From Alphaproteobacteria bacterium LSUCC0719 (lineage in GTDB: Bacteria; Pseudomonadota; Alphaproteobacteria; Puniceispirillales; Puniceispirillaceae): DNA of 64,000 nt. This document shows positions 19,889 to 27,428 of this stretch, one piece after another. The stretch is taken from contig JBFPJN010000007.1 of assembly GCA_040839025.1 (NCBI GenBank), forward strand, positions 1 to 64,000. Direction: 5' to 3'. The stretch's first letter is position 1. Each line of letters starts with the position of its first letter. The position numbers were made by a program, and so were the translations under genes. Under the pieces are notes generated by a model. That model was not told the origin of the DNA and did not search any database. It worked only from the letters and a program-made list of their open reading frames with translations.

Positions 19889-21751
19889 ATGTCTGGCCCG
19901 CAGCCAGCATCACACATCGCAACGCGATCCTTGCAATTGGTTGCCGCAGGGCTGCTGACCAGTCTGGTGGCTGGCTGTGGCGGGGCTGTGCCCCAAAAGG
20001 TCGAGACAACTACGATCGAGACGGTGCCGGTCGAGACAACACCTGCTGTTACGGCGCCCGGCGTTGCAGCGCCGACCCCGGAGTCCGGGTCCGGCAATAA
20101 TGACATGATCGTCAATGGCAGCGCTGTAACCCTCACCGCATCCGATTCCGGACGCCGCCATGACACGATTACCTCGGCAGGGCACTATCTTGCCGCGCGA
20201 CAAGCACTCTATTTCAATGATGTTGGCACATCAGCGACCTTTTTTCTGGAGACACTGGAAGCAGAGGTCGACAGCATTCCGCTGCTTCGCCAGGCGTTTC
20301 TGACCCAATATTACTATGGCGATATCGAGCGCGCCGCAGCCCTTGGTCGCCAGCTGGAAAGCCTGAACATCGTCGTGCCACTTGGCGGGGAACCGGGGAC
20401 CGCGCTGGCCATCAAAAAGGGCGACTGGCCAGCGACATTGGTGCTTGCCGACAAAATCGCCGAGGACGGAACCGCGCTGGTGATGGCGGGCATCATCAAG
20501 GGCTGGAGCCTTGTTGCCGACGGCCAGGGTGATGCCGGGATTTCAGCGCTTCTGAACACCGGGCGGCTTGCCATCGATCAGGATCGCGGCATGCCGTCCT
20601 ATTTCAGGCTTCATGCCGCACTGATGACCGAATATCTGGGGCTGACGAGCGAGGCGCAGCAGCGTGTCGACGGGTTGGAAACCTCCCTTGAGGGCGCGCA
20701 TCTGATGCTTCAGCTTGCCGCCTTTCATGCGCGGCGCGGCAATTGGGACGCCGTCGACAGGATCCTTGCCACACGGCTTTCCAGCCAATTCAATGTCGGC
20801 GTGGTGCGCGCGGCACTTGAACGTCAGGCCGGCAGCACGCCAGAACCTCGCCAGATGATCGCCAATGCCGTCATTGCGATGGCACTTGACCAGCGAGATA
20901 CCGAACCAAGCCAGTCGATATCGGCGCGCCTTCGTTTCAGCCTGTTTATCGATCCCGGCAACCAGTTCACCAGACTGTTGATGGCGCAACAGATGGCCGA
21001 TTTTGGCCAGCGGGACGACGCGCTGGTCGAACTGGCGCAAATCCCCTCGGACAATGAATTCGGCCAGCTGGCACGGCTGACCGAAGTGTCGGTTGTGGAA
21101 GAGCAGGGCAATTTCAGCCGCGCCATCGAAACGCTGAAGCAGGTTGTTGCCATGGATCCCCAGAATGCGGCGCTTCGCCAGCGGCTTGGGGACATTCATC
21201 GCCGGCACCGGCAATTCAGGCAATCGCGTGACGCCTACATGGCGGCGCTCGATCTCGGCAATGACAGTGGCAGCCTGCATCGAAGCCTTGGCGTGTCACT
21301 GGAACGGCTTGGCGAGACCAAGGCAGCGGAAACACATTTGCTGCGCGCCATCGAAATCGACCCATCCGATGCGTTTGCACTGAATTATCTCGGCTATTGG
21401 TGGGCCGATGAGGGCCGCAATCTCGATGAGGCGATAGCGATGATCGAGCAGGCCGTCATCCAGCGCCCCAATAGTGGATTTTTCGTCGATTCGCTTGGCT
21501 GGGTGCATTTTCGGCTGGGTGATGCGGCAACTGCCGTCGGGTATCTTGAACGGGCGACCGAACTCGAACCTGCCGATCCCGAGATTACAGGCCATCTTGG
21601 TGATGTCTATTGGGTTCTTGGTCGGTATGACGAGGCGCGCTTCAAATGGCGGCTTGCATTGTCACTGAGCACCGATGACGCCGAGCAGAAAAAGCTGTCT
21701 GACAGGCTGGCCAAGGGTCTGCCGGCATCTGAAATCCCCGGATCAAACTGA
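19889..21751 (+). CDS. TPR repeat lipoprotein
   Basis: The start at 19889 has GGGAGGGG immediately upstream and gives 620 residues. The N-terminus is a lipoprotein signal (LLTSLVAGC, lipid-modified Cys near residue 31), so the mature protein is anchored in the envelope. After a Thr/Val/Pro-rich linker, it is a helical solenoid whose last ~200 residues are clear TPRs (AFALNYLGYWWADEGRNLDEA, GFFVDSLGWVHFRLGDAATA, GHLGDVYWVLGRYDEA). Similar TPR proteins are widespread upstream of ispE in Alphaproteobacteria; a role in envelope assembly is likely but unproved. ispE follows four bases after the stop. Confidence 0.85.
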   Translation: MSGPQPASHIATRSLQLVAAGLLTSLVAGCGGAVPQKVETTTIETVPVETTPAVTAPGVAAPTPESGSGNNDMIVNGSAVTLTASDSGRRHDTITSAGHYLAARQALYFNDVGTSATFFLETLEAEVDSIPLLRQAFLTQYYYGDIERAAALGRQLESLNIVVPLGGEPGTALAIKKGDWPATLVLADKIAEDGTALVMAGIIKGWSLVADGQGDAGISALLNTGRLAIDQDRGMPSYFRLHAALMTEYLGLTSEAQQRVDGLETSLEGAHLMLQLAAFHARRGNWDAVDRILATRLSSQFNVGVVRAALERQAGSTPEPRQMIANAVIAMALDQRDTEPSQSISARLRFSLFIDPGNQFTRLLMAQQMADFGQRDDALVELAQIPSDNEFGQLARLTEVSVVEEQGNFSRAIETLKQVVAMDPQNAALRQRLGDIHRRHRQFRQSRDAYMAALDLGNDSGSLHRSLGVSLERLGETKAAETHLLRAIEIDPSDAFALNYLGYWWADEGRNLDEAIAMIEQAVIQRPNSGFFVDSLGWVHFRLGDAATAVGYLERATELEPADPEITGHLGDVYWVLGRYDEARFKWRLALSLSTDDAEQKKLSDRLAKGLPASEIPGSN

Positions 21752-21754
21752 CAT

Positions 21755-22627
21755 ATGGCGGTGGCGGCGGGCGGATATGAACGCATGCTGGCCCCCGCCA
21801 AGCTGAATCTGTGCCTTACGGTCACCGGTCGCCGCGACGATGGCTATCACCTGCTGGATTCGGTTGTTGTCTTCACCGGTTTTGGCGACAGGCTCACGAT
21901 CCGCCCGGCCAATAGCTGTGATGGCGCGGATATTCTCGATATTGCTGGACCGTTCGCCGCCGACATCGAGAATGGGCCGGACAATATCTGCCTTCGGGCC
22001 ATCAGGAAATATCGCGAGGCCGGCGGGGTGATCGGCGCCCTGTCGATGACACTGGACAAACAGATTCCAGTTGGTGCCGGGCTTGGCGGTGGCTCCAGCG
22101 ATGCTGCGGCTGTGCTGCGGTATCTGGACCGCAACGCCCACCACCGACCCGACCGCGACAGCCTTGCCGCGCTGGCGCTGGCGCTGGGTGCTGATGTGCC
22201 GGTATGTCTGGGTGGGACAGCACAGCATATGACCGGCATTGGTGAACAGCTTCACCCCCTCGACCCCGCCCCGCATGGTCATGTCGTTCTTGCGCGCCCC
22301 GGCGTGTCGCTATCGACAATTGCCGTTTTCAGGGAATTCGCCAGGCGGGCCAAGATGGAAAACAGGGTGGATAAGGTGGCCCTGACAACCCATGAGTTGC
22401 ATCGGATCATTCAGCGTGGCAACGATCTGACCAGCGCCGCGATCAGGCTTTGCCCGGAAATCGGCGACCTTATGGACAGGATGGCCCAGTGCGACGGTGC
22501 CAGCGCGGTACAGATGTCGGGAAGCGGTTCGGCATGCTTTGCGCTGTTTGATGATGTCGGTCTGGCCAGCGCCGCCGCCGCCCATCTGGCTGACCAGGGT
22601 TACTGGGCGGTCGCCACAGGCTTTTGA
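21755..22627 (+). CDS. ispE: 4-diphosphocytidyl-2-C-methyl-D-erythritol kinase
   Basis: A 290-residue GHMP kinase. Visible motifs are LAPAKLNLCLTVTGRRDDGYH at the start, the ATP loop PVGAGLGGGSSDAAAVL (residues about 105-120), and the C-terminal VQMSGSGSACFALFD. It phosphorylates CDP-methylerythritol in the non-mevalonate isoprenoid pathway. The ATG at 21755 is four bases after the preceding stop; the second Met at codon 11 (MLAPAKLN) is also a possible start. It lies in the ETF-QO transcription unit and is the last gene before the tRNA. Confidence 0.95.
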   Translation: MAVAAGGYERMLAPAKLNLCLTVTGRRDDGYHLLDSVVVFTGFGDRLTIRPANSCDGADILDIAGPFAADIENGPDNICLRAIRKYREAGGVIGALSMTLDKQIPVGAGLGGGSSDAAAVLRYLDRNAHHRPDRDSLAALALALGADVPVCLGGTAQHMTGIGEQLHPLDPAPHGHVVLARPGVSLSTIAVFREFARRAKMENRVDKVALTTHELHRIIQRGNDLTSAAIRLCPEIGDLMDRMAQCDGASAVQMSGSGSACFALFDDVGLASAAAAHLADQGYWAVATGF

Positions 22628-22686
22628 GACAAAATGGCAGCTGTCGCGTGCGATCAATTAAATCATCATCCGGCGCGTGATCGGGC

Positions 22687-22715
22687 TTGATCGCCCGTTC
22701 CTAGGTCGCTACATT
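22687..22715 (+). promoter_or_regulatory. candidate tRNA-Gln promoter
   Basis: TTGATC (22687-22692) and TACATT (22710-22715) are spaced by 17 bases, placing a start near 22722, about 10 bases before the mature tRNA. The fit suggests a dedicated sigma-70 promoter. Confidence 0.5.
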
Positions 22716-22731
22716 GCGGCCACTTCGCGAT

Positions 22732-22806
22732 TGGGGCGTAGCCAAGTGGTAAGGCATCGGTTTTTGGTACCGTGTATCGTAGGTTCGAATCCTACCGCCC
22801 CAGCCA
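22732..22806 (+). tRNA. tRNA-Gln (anticodon TTG)
   Basis: The acceptor arms TGGGGCG and CGCCCCA pair fully and are followed by discriminator G and an encoded CCA. The T arm is GTAGG-TTCGAAT-CCTAC. The anticodon loop TTTTGGT gives TTG for CAA codons, with wobble to CAG. The outermost pair of the anticodon stem (27-43) is T opposite T, a mismatch; the other four pairs (CGGT/ACCG) are intact. Confidence 0.95.
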
Positions 22807-22870
22807 GACTTTCAGCAAACAGCATGATGACGACCTACAGGATGGTATCTGTGTGGGCGTGGCTGTGACG

Positions 22871-23602
22871 TCAGTTGATGGAATCCAGCGCATATCCGGT
22901 TGTTGTGGTGATGATGACAGATTGTTTTGTCAGCCGCTTCACCTTCTGGCGCAGACGATAGATATGGGTTTCAACCGTATGTGTGCTGAGACCGTTCTGA
23001 AATCCCCATACCTCGGCAAGAAGCTCTTCCTTTGAAACGCAACTTGGATAGGCCCGGTACAGATATTTGAGAATGGTGGCTTCCTTTTCCGTCAGGATGA
23101 CCTTGCGGGAATCATCGGCCATCTTCAGCAATTTGTTTGCCGGTATGAAACTGAGGCCGCTGATGGAAAACCGCGCTGTATCCGATGCCTTGTGCTGCCA
23201 GAGCTGTGATTTCACCCTCGCCAGAAGTTCTCCCATACGCATCGGCTTGACGACATAGTCATTGGCGCCCGCCTCGAGACTGGCAATGATATCTTCCTCG
23301 GCGTTCTGGCCGGTCAGCATGATGATCGGCTTTTCAAAACCCCGCTCGCGAAGCTTGCGGCAGATTTCAACACCATTGCCGTCAGGCAGGCGGATATCGA
23401 GAATGATCAGGTCGGGGATGATGTCTTCAACCGCGCCAAAGGCCTCGATCAAGGATCCGGCTTCAAAAATCTGGTCAAAGCCCTCGGCCTGAAACTGTTC
23501 CTTCAGCGTGGTTCGAAGAAACACGTCATCATCAACCACCAGAAGGCGACCCTTCGGCTCATTGTCCCAAACGGCGCTGCCGTCCAATCCTTGCAATTTC
23601 AT
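22871..23602 (-). CDS. OmpR-family response regulator
   Basis: A 243-residue two-domain regulator. The receiver domain (about residues 18-135) has the acidic pocket VVDDD, the phosphoacceptor Asp69 in LIILDIRLPDG, and the conserved Lys in DYVVKP. The winged-helix effector domain follows, with LTEKEATILKYLYRAYPSCVSKEELLAEVWG, the recognition-helix region STHTVETHIYRLRQKVKR, and a C-terminal GYALD hairpin. No histidine kinase is adjacent, so it is an orphan regulator. It is not CtrA: the N-terminus carries a 17-residue extension and the recognition helix differs. The promoter would lie in the 108-base divergent gap shared with ribA. Confidence 0.92.
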   Translation of the reverse strand: MKLQGLDGSAVWDNEPKGRLLVVDDDVFLRTTLKEQFQAEGFDQIFEAGSLIEAFGAVEDIIPDLIILDIRLPDGNGVEICRKLRERGFEKPIIMLTGQNAEEDIIASLEAGANDYVVKPMRMGELLARVKSQLWQHKASDTARFSISGLSFIPANKLLKMADDSRKVILTEKEATILKYLYRAYPSCVSKEELLAEVWGFQNGLSTHTVETHIYRLRQKVKRLTKQSVIITTTTGYALDSIN

Positions 23603-23710
23603 CAGTCACTCCATACAAGGAGGCATCGCGTTGTCATCCTGTAGCAAATTAACCTAATTCTTATAGCTGGAAAAACCCCAACGGCCTGTCACTGGTCAAA
23701 AGGCGTCACG

Positions 23711-24832
23711 ATGCGGGATCCGAATGCAAGACGAACCTATCTGAAGACCGACCGCGCAAGCCAGGAACTGCGCCGCGGCGGTCTCGTGATGCTGCGGTTG
23801 TCAAATGGCGCTGCCTGTCTGTTGCAGGCTGCCGAGCTGGCGAATAATGGCGCGCGCGACGAAATGCAGCGCCTTGCCGGTTCGGGGGCGGTACTCATTC
23901 TGACCGAAACCCGTATGGAAAGTCTTGGCCGCCGACTGGAGGCCGAATTCTGTGGTGCCAGCCTGCCAGCCCACAATCTTGATCATAGCAGAATTGGACA
24001 GCTTGCCGTCGAACAGCCGACCGTCGGCCTTCTTGAAGGGGTGACATCGGTGGTTGGCGAGCGACGCGGGTCGCTTGCCGATTATGCCACGAGGTTGCTT
24101 CGCATCGCCAAATTGCTGCCGGCCGCGCTGGTCACCAGACTGCCGACACGGGATTCAGCGTTTCAGAAACGCCTTCATGAAGACAATAATCTGATTGTCA
24201 TCAATGATCGCGACATTGATGGATATATGGATGCCGCAGCACAGAGCCTGAGCATCGCGGCACGGGCCAGGGTGCCACTTCGTGTGGCACCAGAGGCCGA
24301 AGTTGTGATGTTCCGGGCCGAACTGGGCGGCGACGAACATTTCGCGGTGATCGTCGGACAGGTCGATCCGGCGGAAGCGCCGCTTGTGCGGCTGCATTCA
24401 CAATGCATTACCGGCGATGTTCTCGGCAGTCTGAAATGTGACTGCGGTGACCAGCTCCAGGGGGCGCTGGCGCTGATGGCCGAGGCTGGTGCCGGCATTC
24501 TTGTCTATCTGGCGCAGGAAGGCCGTGATATCGGGCTTCTCAACAAGATGCGGGCCTATGCGCTGCAGGATAACGGGCTCGACACCGTCGATGCCAATCA
24601 TGCCCTCGGGTTTGAAATGGATGAACGCCATTTCATGCCGGCTTGCCGGATCCTGGAAGAGCTTGGCGTGTCACAACTGCGGCTGATCACCAACAATCCC
24701 GAAAAGATAGCCCAGATCGAGGCAGGCGGCTTTACCGTTGTGGAACGCGTGCCGATGGCACCGCCAAGCAACGAGCATAATCACCGTTACATAGAAACGA
24801 AACGGACCCGCGCCGGCCATCTGAACGACTGA
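23711..24832 (+). CDS. ribA: GTP cyclohydrolase II, extended form
   Basis: A 373-residue protein. The C-terminal ~180 residues are GTP cyclohydrolase II: zinc ligands Cys232, Cys243 and Cys245 (HSQCITGDVLGSLKCDCGDQ), LAQEGRDIGLLNK, and TNNPEKI with catalytic-site residues. The N-terminal ~190 residues resemble a degenerate RibB-like (DHBP synthase) domain, as in many alphaproteobacterial RibA proteins, but lack the acidic catalytic cluster. It opens the imidazole ring of GTP in the first step of riboflavin synthesis. It is convergent with the next gene, with a hairpin spanning its stop codon. Confidence 0.92.
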   Translation: MRDPNARRTYLKTDRASQELRRGGLVMLRLSNGAACLLQAAELANNGARDEMQRLAGSGAVLILTETRMESLGRRLEAEFCGASLPAHNLDHSRIGQLAVEQPTVGLLEGVTSVVGERRGSLADYATRLLRIAKLLPAALVTRLPTRDSAFQKRLHEDNNLIVINDRDIDGYMDAAAQSLSIAARARVPLRVAPEAEVVMFRAELGGDEHFAVIVGQVDPAEAPLVRLHSQCITGDVLGSLKCDCGDQLQGALALMAEAGAGILVYLAQEGRDIGLLNKMRAYALQDNGLDTVDANHALGFEMDERHFMPACRILEELGVSQLRLITNNPEKIAQIEAGGFTVVERVPMAPPSNEHNHRYIETKRTRAGHLND

Positions 24833-24845
24833 TCAAAAGATCAGT
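24828..24845. terminator. inverted repeat between convergent genes
   Basis: Perfect 7-base arms ACTGATC and GATCAGT are separated by AAAA and overlap the ribA stop codon. The hairpin lies between convergent ribA and the YggS gene. No T-run follows on either strand, so it may act with Rho or protect 3' ends instead of terminating intrinsically. Confidence 0.4.
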
Positions 24846-24854
24846 AAGGCGGTG

Positions 24855-25535
24855 TCAGCTGCCGCGGGTGCCAAAAATGGCCGAGCCAACCCGCACCGAT
24901 GTGGCACCGAACGTGACAGCCTCTTCATAATCGCCACTCATACCCATCGACAGGCCGGACAGGCCATTGCGCGCGGCAATGGTTCCGAGGAGCGCGAAAT
25001 GCATCGCCGGTTCCTCATCCTGTGGCGGGATGCACATCAACCCCTCAATCACCAGACCACATTCATCCCTGCAAAAGGCGATAAACTCATCCGCCTCTTC
25101 GGGCATGACGCCCGATTTCTGGGGCTCCTCACCTGTGTTGACCTGAATGTAGCAGGCAAGCCGGCGAGCCTGCCTGTCCATTTCCGCGGCCAGCGCGCGG
25201 GCAAGCTTCGGCCGGTCGACACTTTCAATCACGTCGAACAGCGCCACCGCGTCAGCCGCCTTGTTGGTCTGTAACGGCCCGATGAGATGCAGTTTCAGAT
25301 CCGGCAGAGCGATCCGCCGATCGGTCCATCTTTGCTGCGCCTCCTGAACGCGATTTTCACCGAAAACCCGGTGTCCGGCGGCAAGTGCGGCGTCAATCCT
25401 GTCATCCGGTTGCCGTTTGCTGACCGCCACTAGGGCGGGGCCATCCCCCCTGCCGGGCGTGCAGGCATCAGAGATTTTCTGCCTGACCGTCTGCAGATTG
25501 GCCGCAATATCGAGAGTGGTTGTCGGACTCGTCAT
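24855..25535 (-). CDS. YggS-family pyridoxal phosphate homeostasis protein
   Basis: The start at 25535 has AAGGACAGG upstream and matches the family's usual N-terminus; the frame opens 41 codons earlier without support. The product is 226 residues. It shows the alanine-racemase-like fold with LVAVSKRQP (PLP Lys), FGENRVQEAQQRW, LHLIGPLQTNK, and the C-terminal GMSGDYEEAVTFGATSVRVGSAIFG. Family members (YggS/PLPBP) buffer PLP and influence amino-acid pools; no catalytic activity is established. It is convergent with ribA. Confidence 0.93.
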   Translation of the reverse strand: MTSPTTTLDIAANLQTVRQKISDACTPGRGDGPALVAVSKRQPDDRIDAALAAGHRVFGENRVQEAQQRWTDRRIALPDLKLHLIGPLQTNKAADAVALFDVIESVDRPKLARALAAEMDRQARRLACYIQVNTGEEPQKSGVMPEEADEFIAFCRDECGLVIEGLMCIPPQDEEPAMHFALLGTIAARNGLSGLSMGMSGDYEEAVTFGATSVRVGSAIFGTRGS

Positions 25536-25850
25536 GATCCTGTCCTTGCGATGGATGTGACAATCGGGGCGCTCACCTGCGCTCAGCCTGTCCGGGTGAC
25601 ATAGGCCTGTCACCTGCGAGACGCAAGCCATCATACCCATCAGCATATCCACGAGCATAGCGGGATGCCAGTTCCGACCCCGAAAACTGTCAGGCTTCGG
25701 GCGGGGCAGACGACATCCTGTTGCAAAAATACAACATAAATCGTTAAAGATGCACTAATCGCTCATAAAGGAATTGTTAATTAACCAAAAACTAATAACT
25801 TAGCCCTCGCGGCCAATGGTGGCCGTGTTTCTCTAGAGGGAGATTTCAAC
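25536..25850 (+). promoter_or_regulatory. porin control region with CtrA-like sites and a leader hairpin
   Basis: This 315-base gap holds no gene. The right half is strikingly AT-rich. Two copies of TTAA-N7-CTAA (25744-25758 and 25781-25795) differ by one base from the CtrA consensus TTAA-N7-TTAA. A possible promoter, TTGTTA (25774-25779) with TAACTT (25796-25801), spacing 16, overlaps the second copy. The leader contains a perfect hairpin CGGCCA-ATGG-TGGCCG (25810-25825) and a ribosome site AGAGGGAG before the porin ATG. The left half also carries the promoter of the divergent YggS gene, which I could not localise. Confidence 0.45.
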
Positions 25851-26813
25851 ATGCGTAAGGTTCTTCTTGCGACAACCGCCATCGTTGCACTTGGCGGTGT
25901 ATCAGCTGCTTCGGCTGACATCTCGGTATCCGGTGGTGCTGAGTTCGTATATGATTCATGGGGGGGTGCCAACAGCACGTCCGCCAACAACAACTCGATC
26001 ACCAACAAGACCTTCTTCAAGATCAGCGCTTCGGCAGTTGCTGACAACGGCATGAGCTTGGCTGCTTACACCGCTCAAGACGGTACAACCAATGGCTCTT
26101 GGAACGACTTTGGTTTCAGCATCTCCGATGATTGGGGCACTCTTGGCTTCAAGGGTTCGGAGTCAGGCGACGCCTTCGAAACCAGCACAGACATCACCGC
26201 TGAAGAAGACTACAACGGTGCCACCAACACCTTGGCTTACCACCCAACGGACAGCCAGATCGCTGGTACCGATGTATCCTACCTTTCGCCAAACATGAGC
26301 GGTTTCCAGTTCTCAGTCGGTTACACAGACACTGGTGCAGCTGAAGACACTACCGCGATGGGTGCGCAGTATTCGATGAGCGCTGGCGATGCCGCAATCA
26401 CTTTGAAGTACGCTGCTTCGTCAAAGGGTTCCGCCACCACAACCGGTCGTGACGGCACCGACGCCACCTCGATGGGTCTGGTTGTCGCCATGAGCGGCAT
26501 AACGCTGACACTGGCCCAGAACGACACCGAAGTGAAAGACACTTCCGCTGCGTCTGACGCCGATTATGAAGCAAGCTCGATGTCGATTGCTTACACAATC
26601 AGCGACGCCATGTCTGTACAGGCTTACACTGGTGAAACCGACAACAAGAAGGACACCGACTTCAAATTCAAGGACACCGGTTATGGTCTGGTTTACACCA
26701 TCACACCGGGCCTGTCCGCTTCGGTAACCCACAACAGCTGGGATCACACCAACAATGGCGGTACCAAGGACAGCGGCACCAACACTGCTGTTGGTCTGAA
26801 CCTCTCTTTCTAA
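25851..26813 (+). CDS. outer-membrane porin
   Basis: A 320-residue beta-barrel porin with a clean Sec signal (MRKVLLATTAIVALGGVSAASA-D, cleavage after residue 22). The mature chain is acidic, poor in Cys, rich in Gly, Ser, Thr and Asn, shows alternating polar/hydrophobic strands, and ends in NLSF with the C-terminal Phe typical of BamA-recognised barrels. It matches the general Gram-negative porin type (ISVSGGAEFVYDSWGG). Codon use is more biased than in its neighbours, the ribosome site is strong and a good intrinsic terminator follows, all pointing to high expression. It likely admits small nutrients; specificity is unknown. Confidence 0.9.
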   Translation: MRKVLLATTAIVALGGVSAASADISVSGGAEFVYDSWGGANSTSANNNSITNKTFFKISASAVADNGMSLAAYTAQDGTTNGSWNDFGFSISDDWGTLGFKGSESGDAFETSTDITAEEDYNGATNTLAYHPTDSQIAGTDVSYLSPNMSGFQFSVGYTDTGAAEDTTAMGAQYSMSAGDAAITLKYAASSKGSATTTGRDGTDATSMGLVVAMSGITLTLAQNDTEVKDTSAASDADYEASSMSIAYTISDAMSVQAYTGETDNKKDTDFKFKDTGYGLVYTITPGLSASVTHNSWDHTNNGGTKDSGTNTAVGLNLSF

Positions 26814-26836
26814 TTCAGGTTAGTTAGAGTAATGTC

Positions 26837-26868
26837 GGAGGGTCGGGAAACCGGCCCTCCGTTTTTTT
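26837..26868 (+). terminator. Rho-independent terminator of the porin gene
   Basis: A 10-bp stem (GGAGGGTCGG with CCGGCCCTCC, one G-U pair) with a GAAA loop is followed by G and seven T. It begins 24 bases after the porin stop. It is the clearest intrinsic terminator in the window. Confidence 0.93.
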
Positions 26869-26881
26869 ATGGGAACGCGCC

Positions 26882-27385
26882 ATGAGAATAGCCTCCATCC
26901 TGCTGGTCACACTCCTGATCACCAGCTGTTCAAATATCCAACCAGCCCCTGTTCAGGAAGACGAGGGACCGGTATCCTTCCTCACTGGAAAGCCAGGCGG
27001 CATCAAATTGGGCGATCTTGGGGGCCTGTCTGGTGAAAAAGGCGACGGCATGCCGGTGAACGCCATTCTGTGGCGCGCCTCGCTGGAGATTATTTCGCTG
27101 ATCCCGATTGCCGATGTCGATACCTTTGGCGGCACCATCGTGTCCGACTGGTACTCGCTTCCCGGCAAAACCGATGAACGGATCAAGATCACGATTTTTG
27201 TGTCCGGGCGTGAGCTTCGGTCCGACGCCATTCGTGTTACCGTTCATGTCCAGAAACGCGATGGCACCGATGGCACCTGGAGCAGCAGCGTCCGTGACGA
27301 CGAATTCGCCTCGCGCCTTGAGGAGCTTGTTCTGAACCGGGCCCGTGAAATTCGCGCCGAGACAATTACCGAAATCGTCGAATAA
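26882..27385 (+). CDS. DUF3576 lipoprotein
   Basis: A 167-residue protein with a lipoprotein signal ([10 protein letters not shown], Cys16 lipidated). The rest matches DUF3576: [33 protein letters not shown] followed by [26 protein letters not shown]. Function is unknown. It precedes leuS, lptE and holA, a gene order common in Alphaproteobacteria, which hints at an outer-membrane or LPS-linked role. leuS starts 43 bases after its stop. Confidence 0.85.
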   Translation: MRIASILLVTLLITSCSNIQPAPVQEDEGPVSFLTGKPGGIKLGDLGGLSGEKGDGMPVNAILWRASLEIISLIPIADVDTFGGTIVSDWYSLPGKTDERIKITIFVSGRELRSDAIRVTVHVQKRDGTDGTWSSSVRDDEFASRLEELVLNRAREIRAETITEIVE

Positions 27386-27428
27386 TTACACAATCACGCC
27401 GTCATGGCGCGCCGCCAGGGTGACATTC

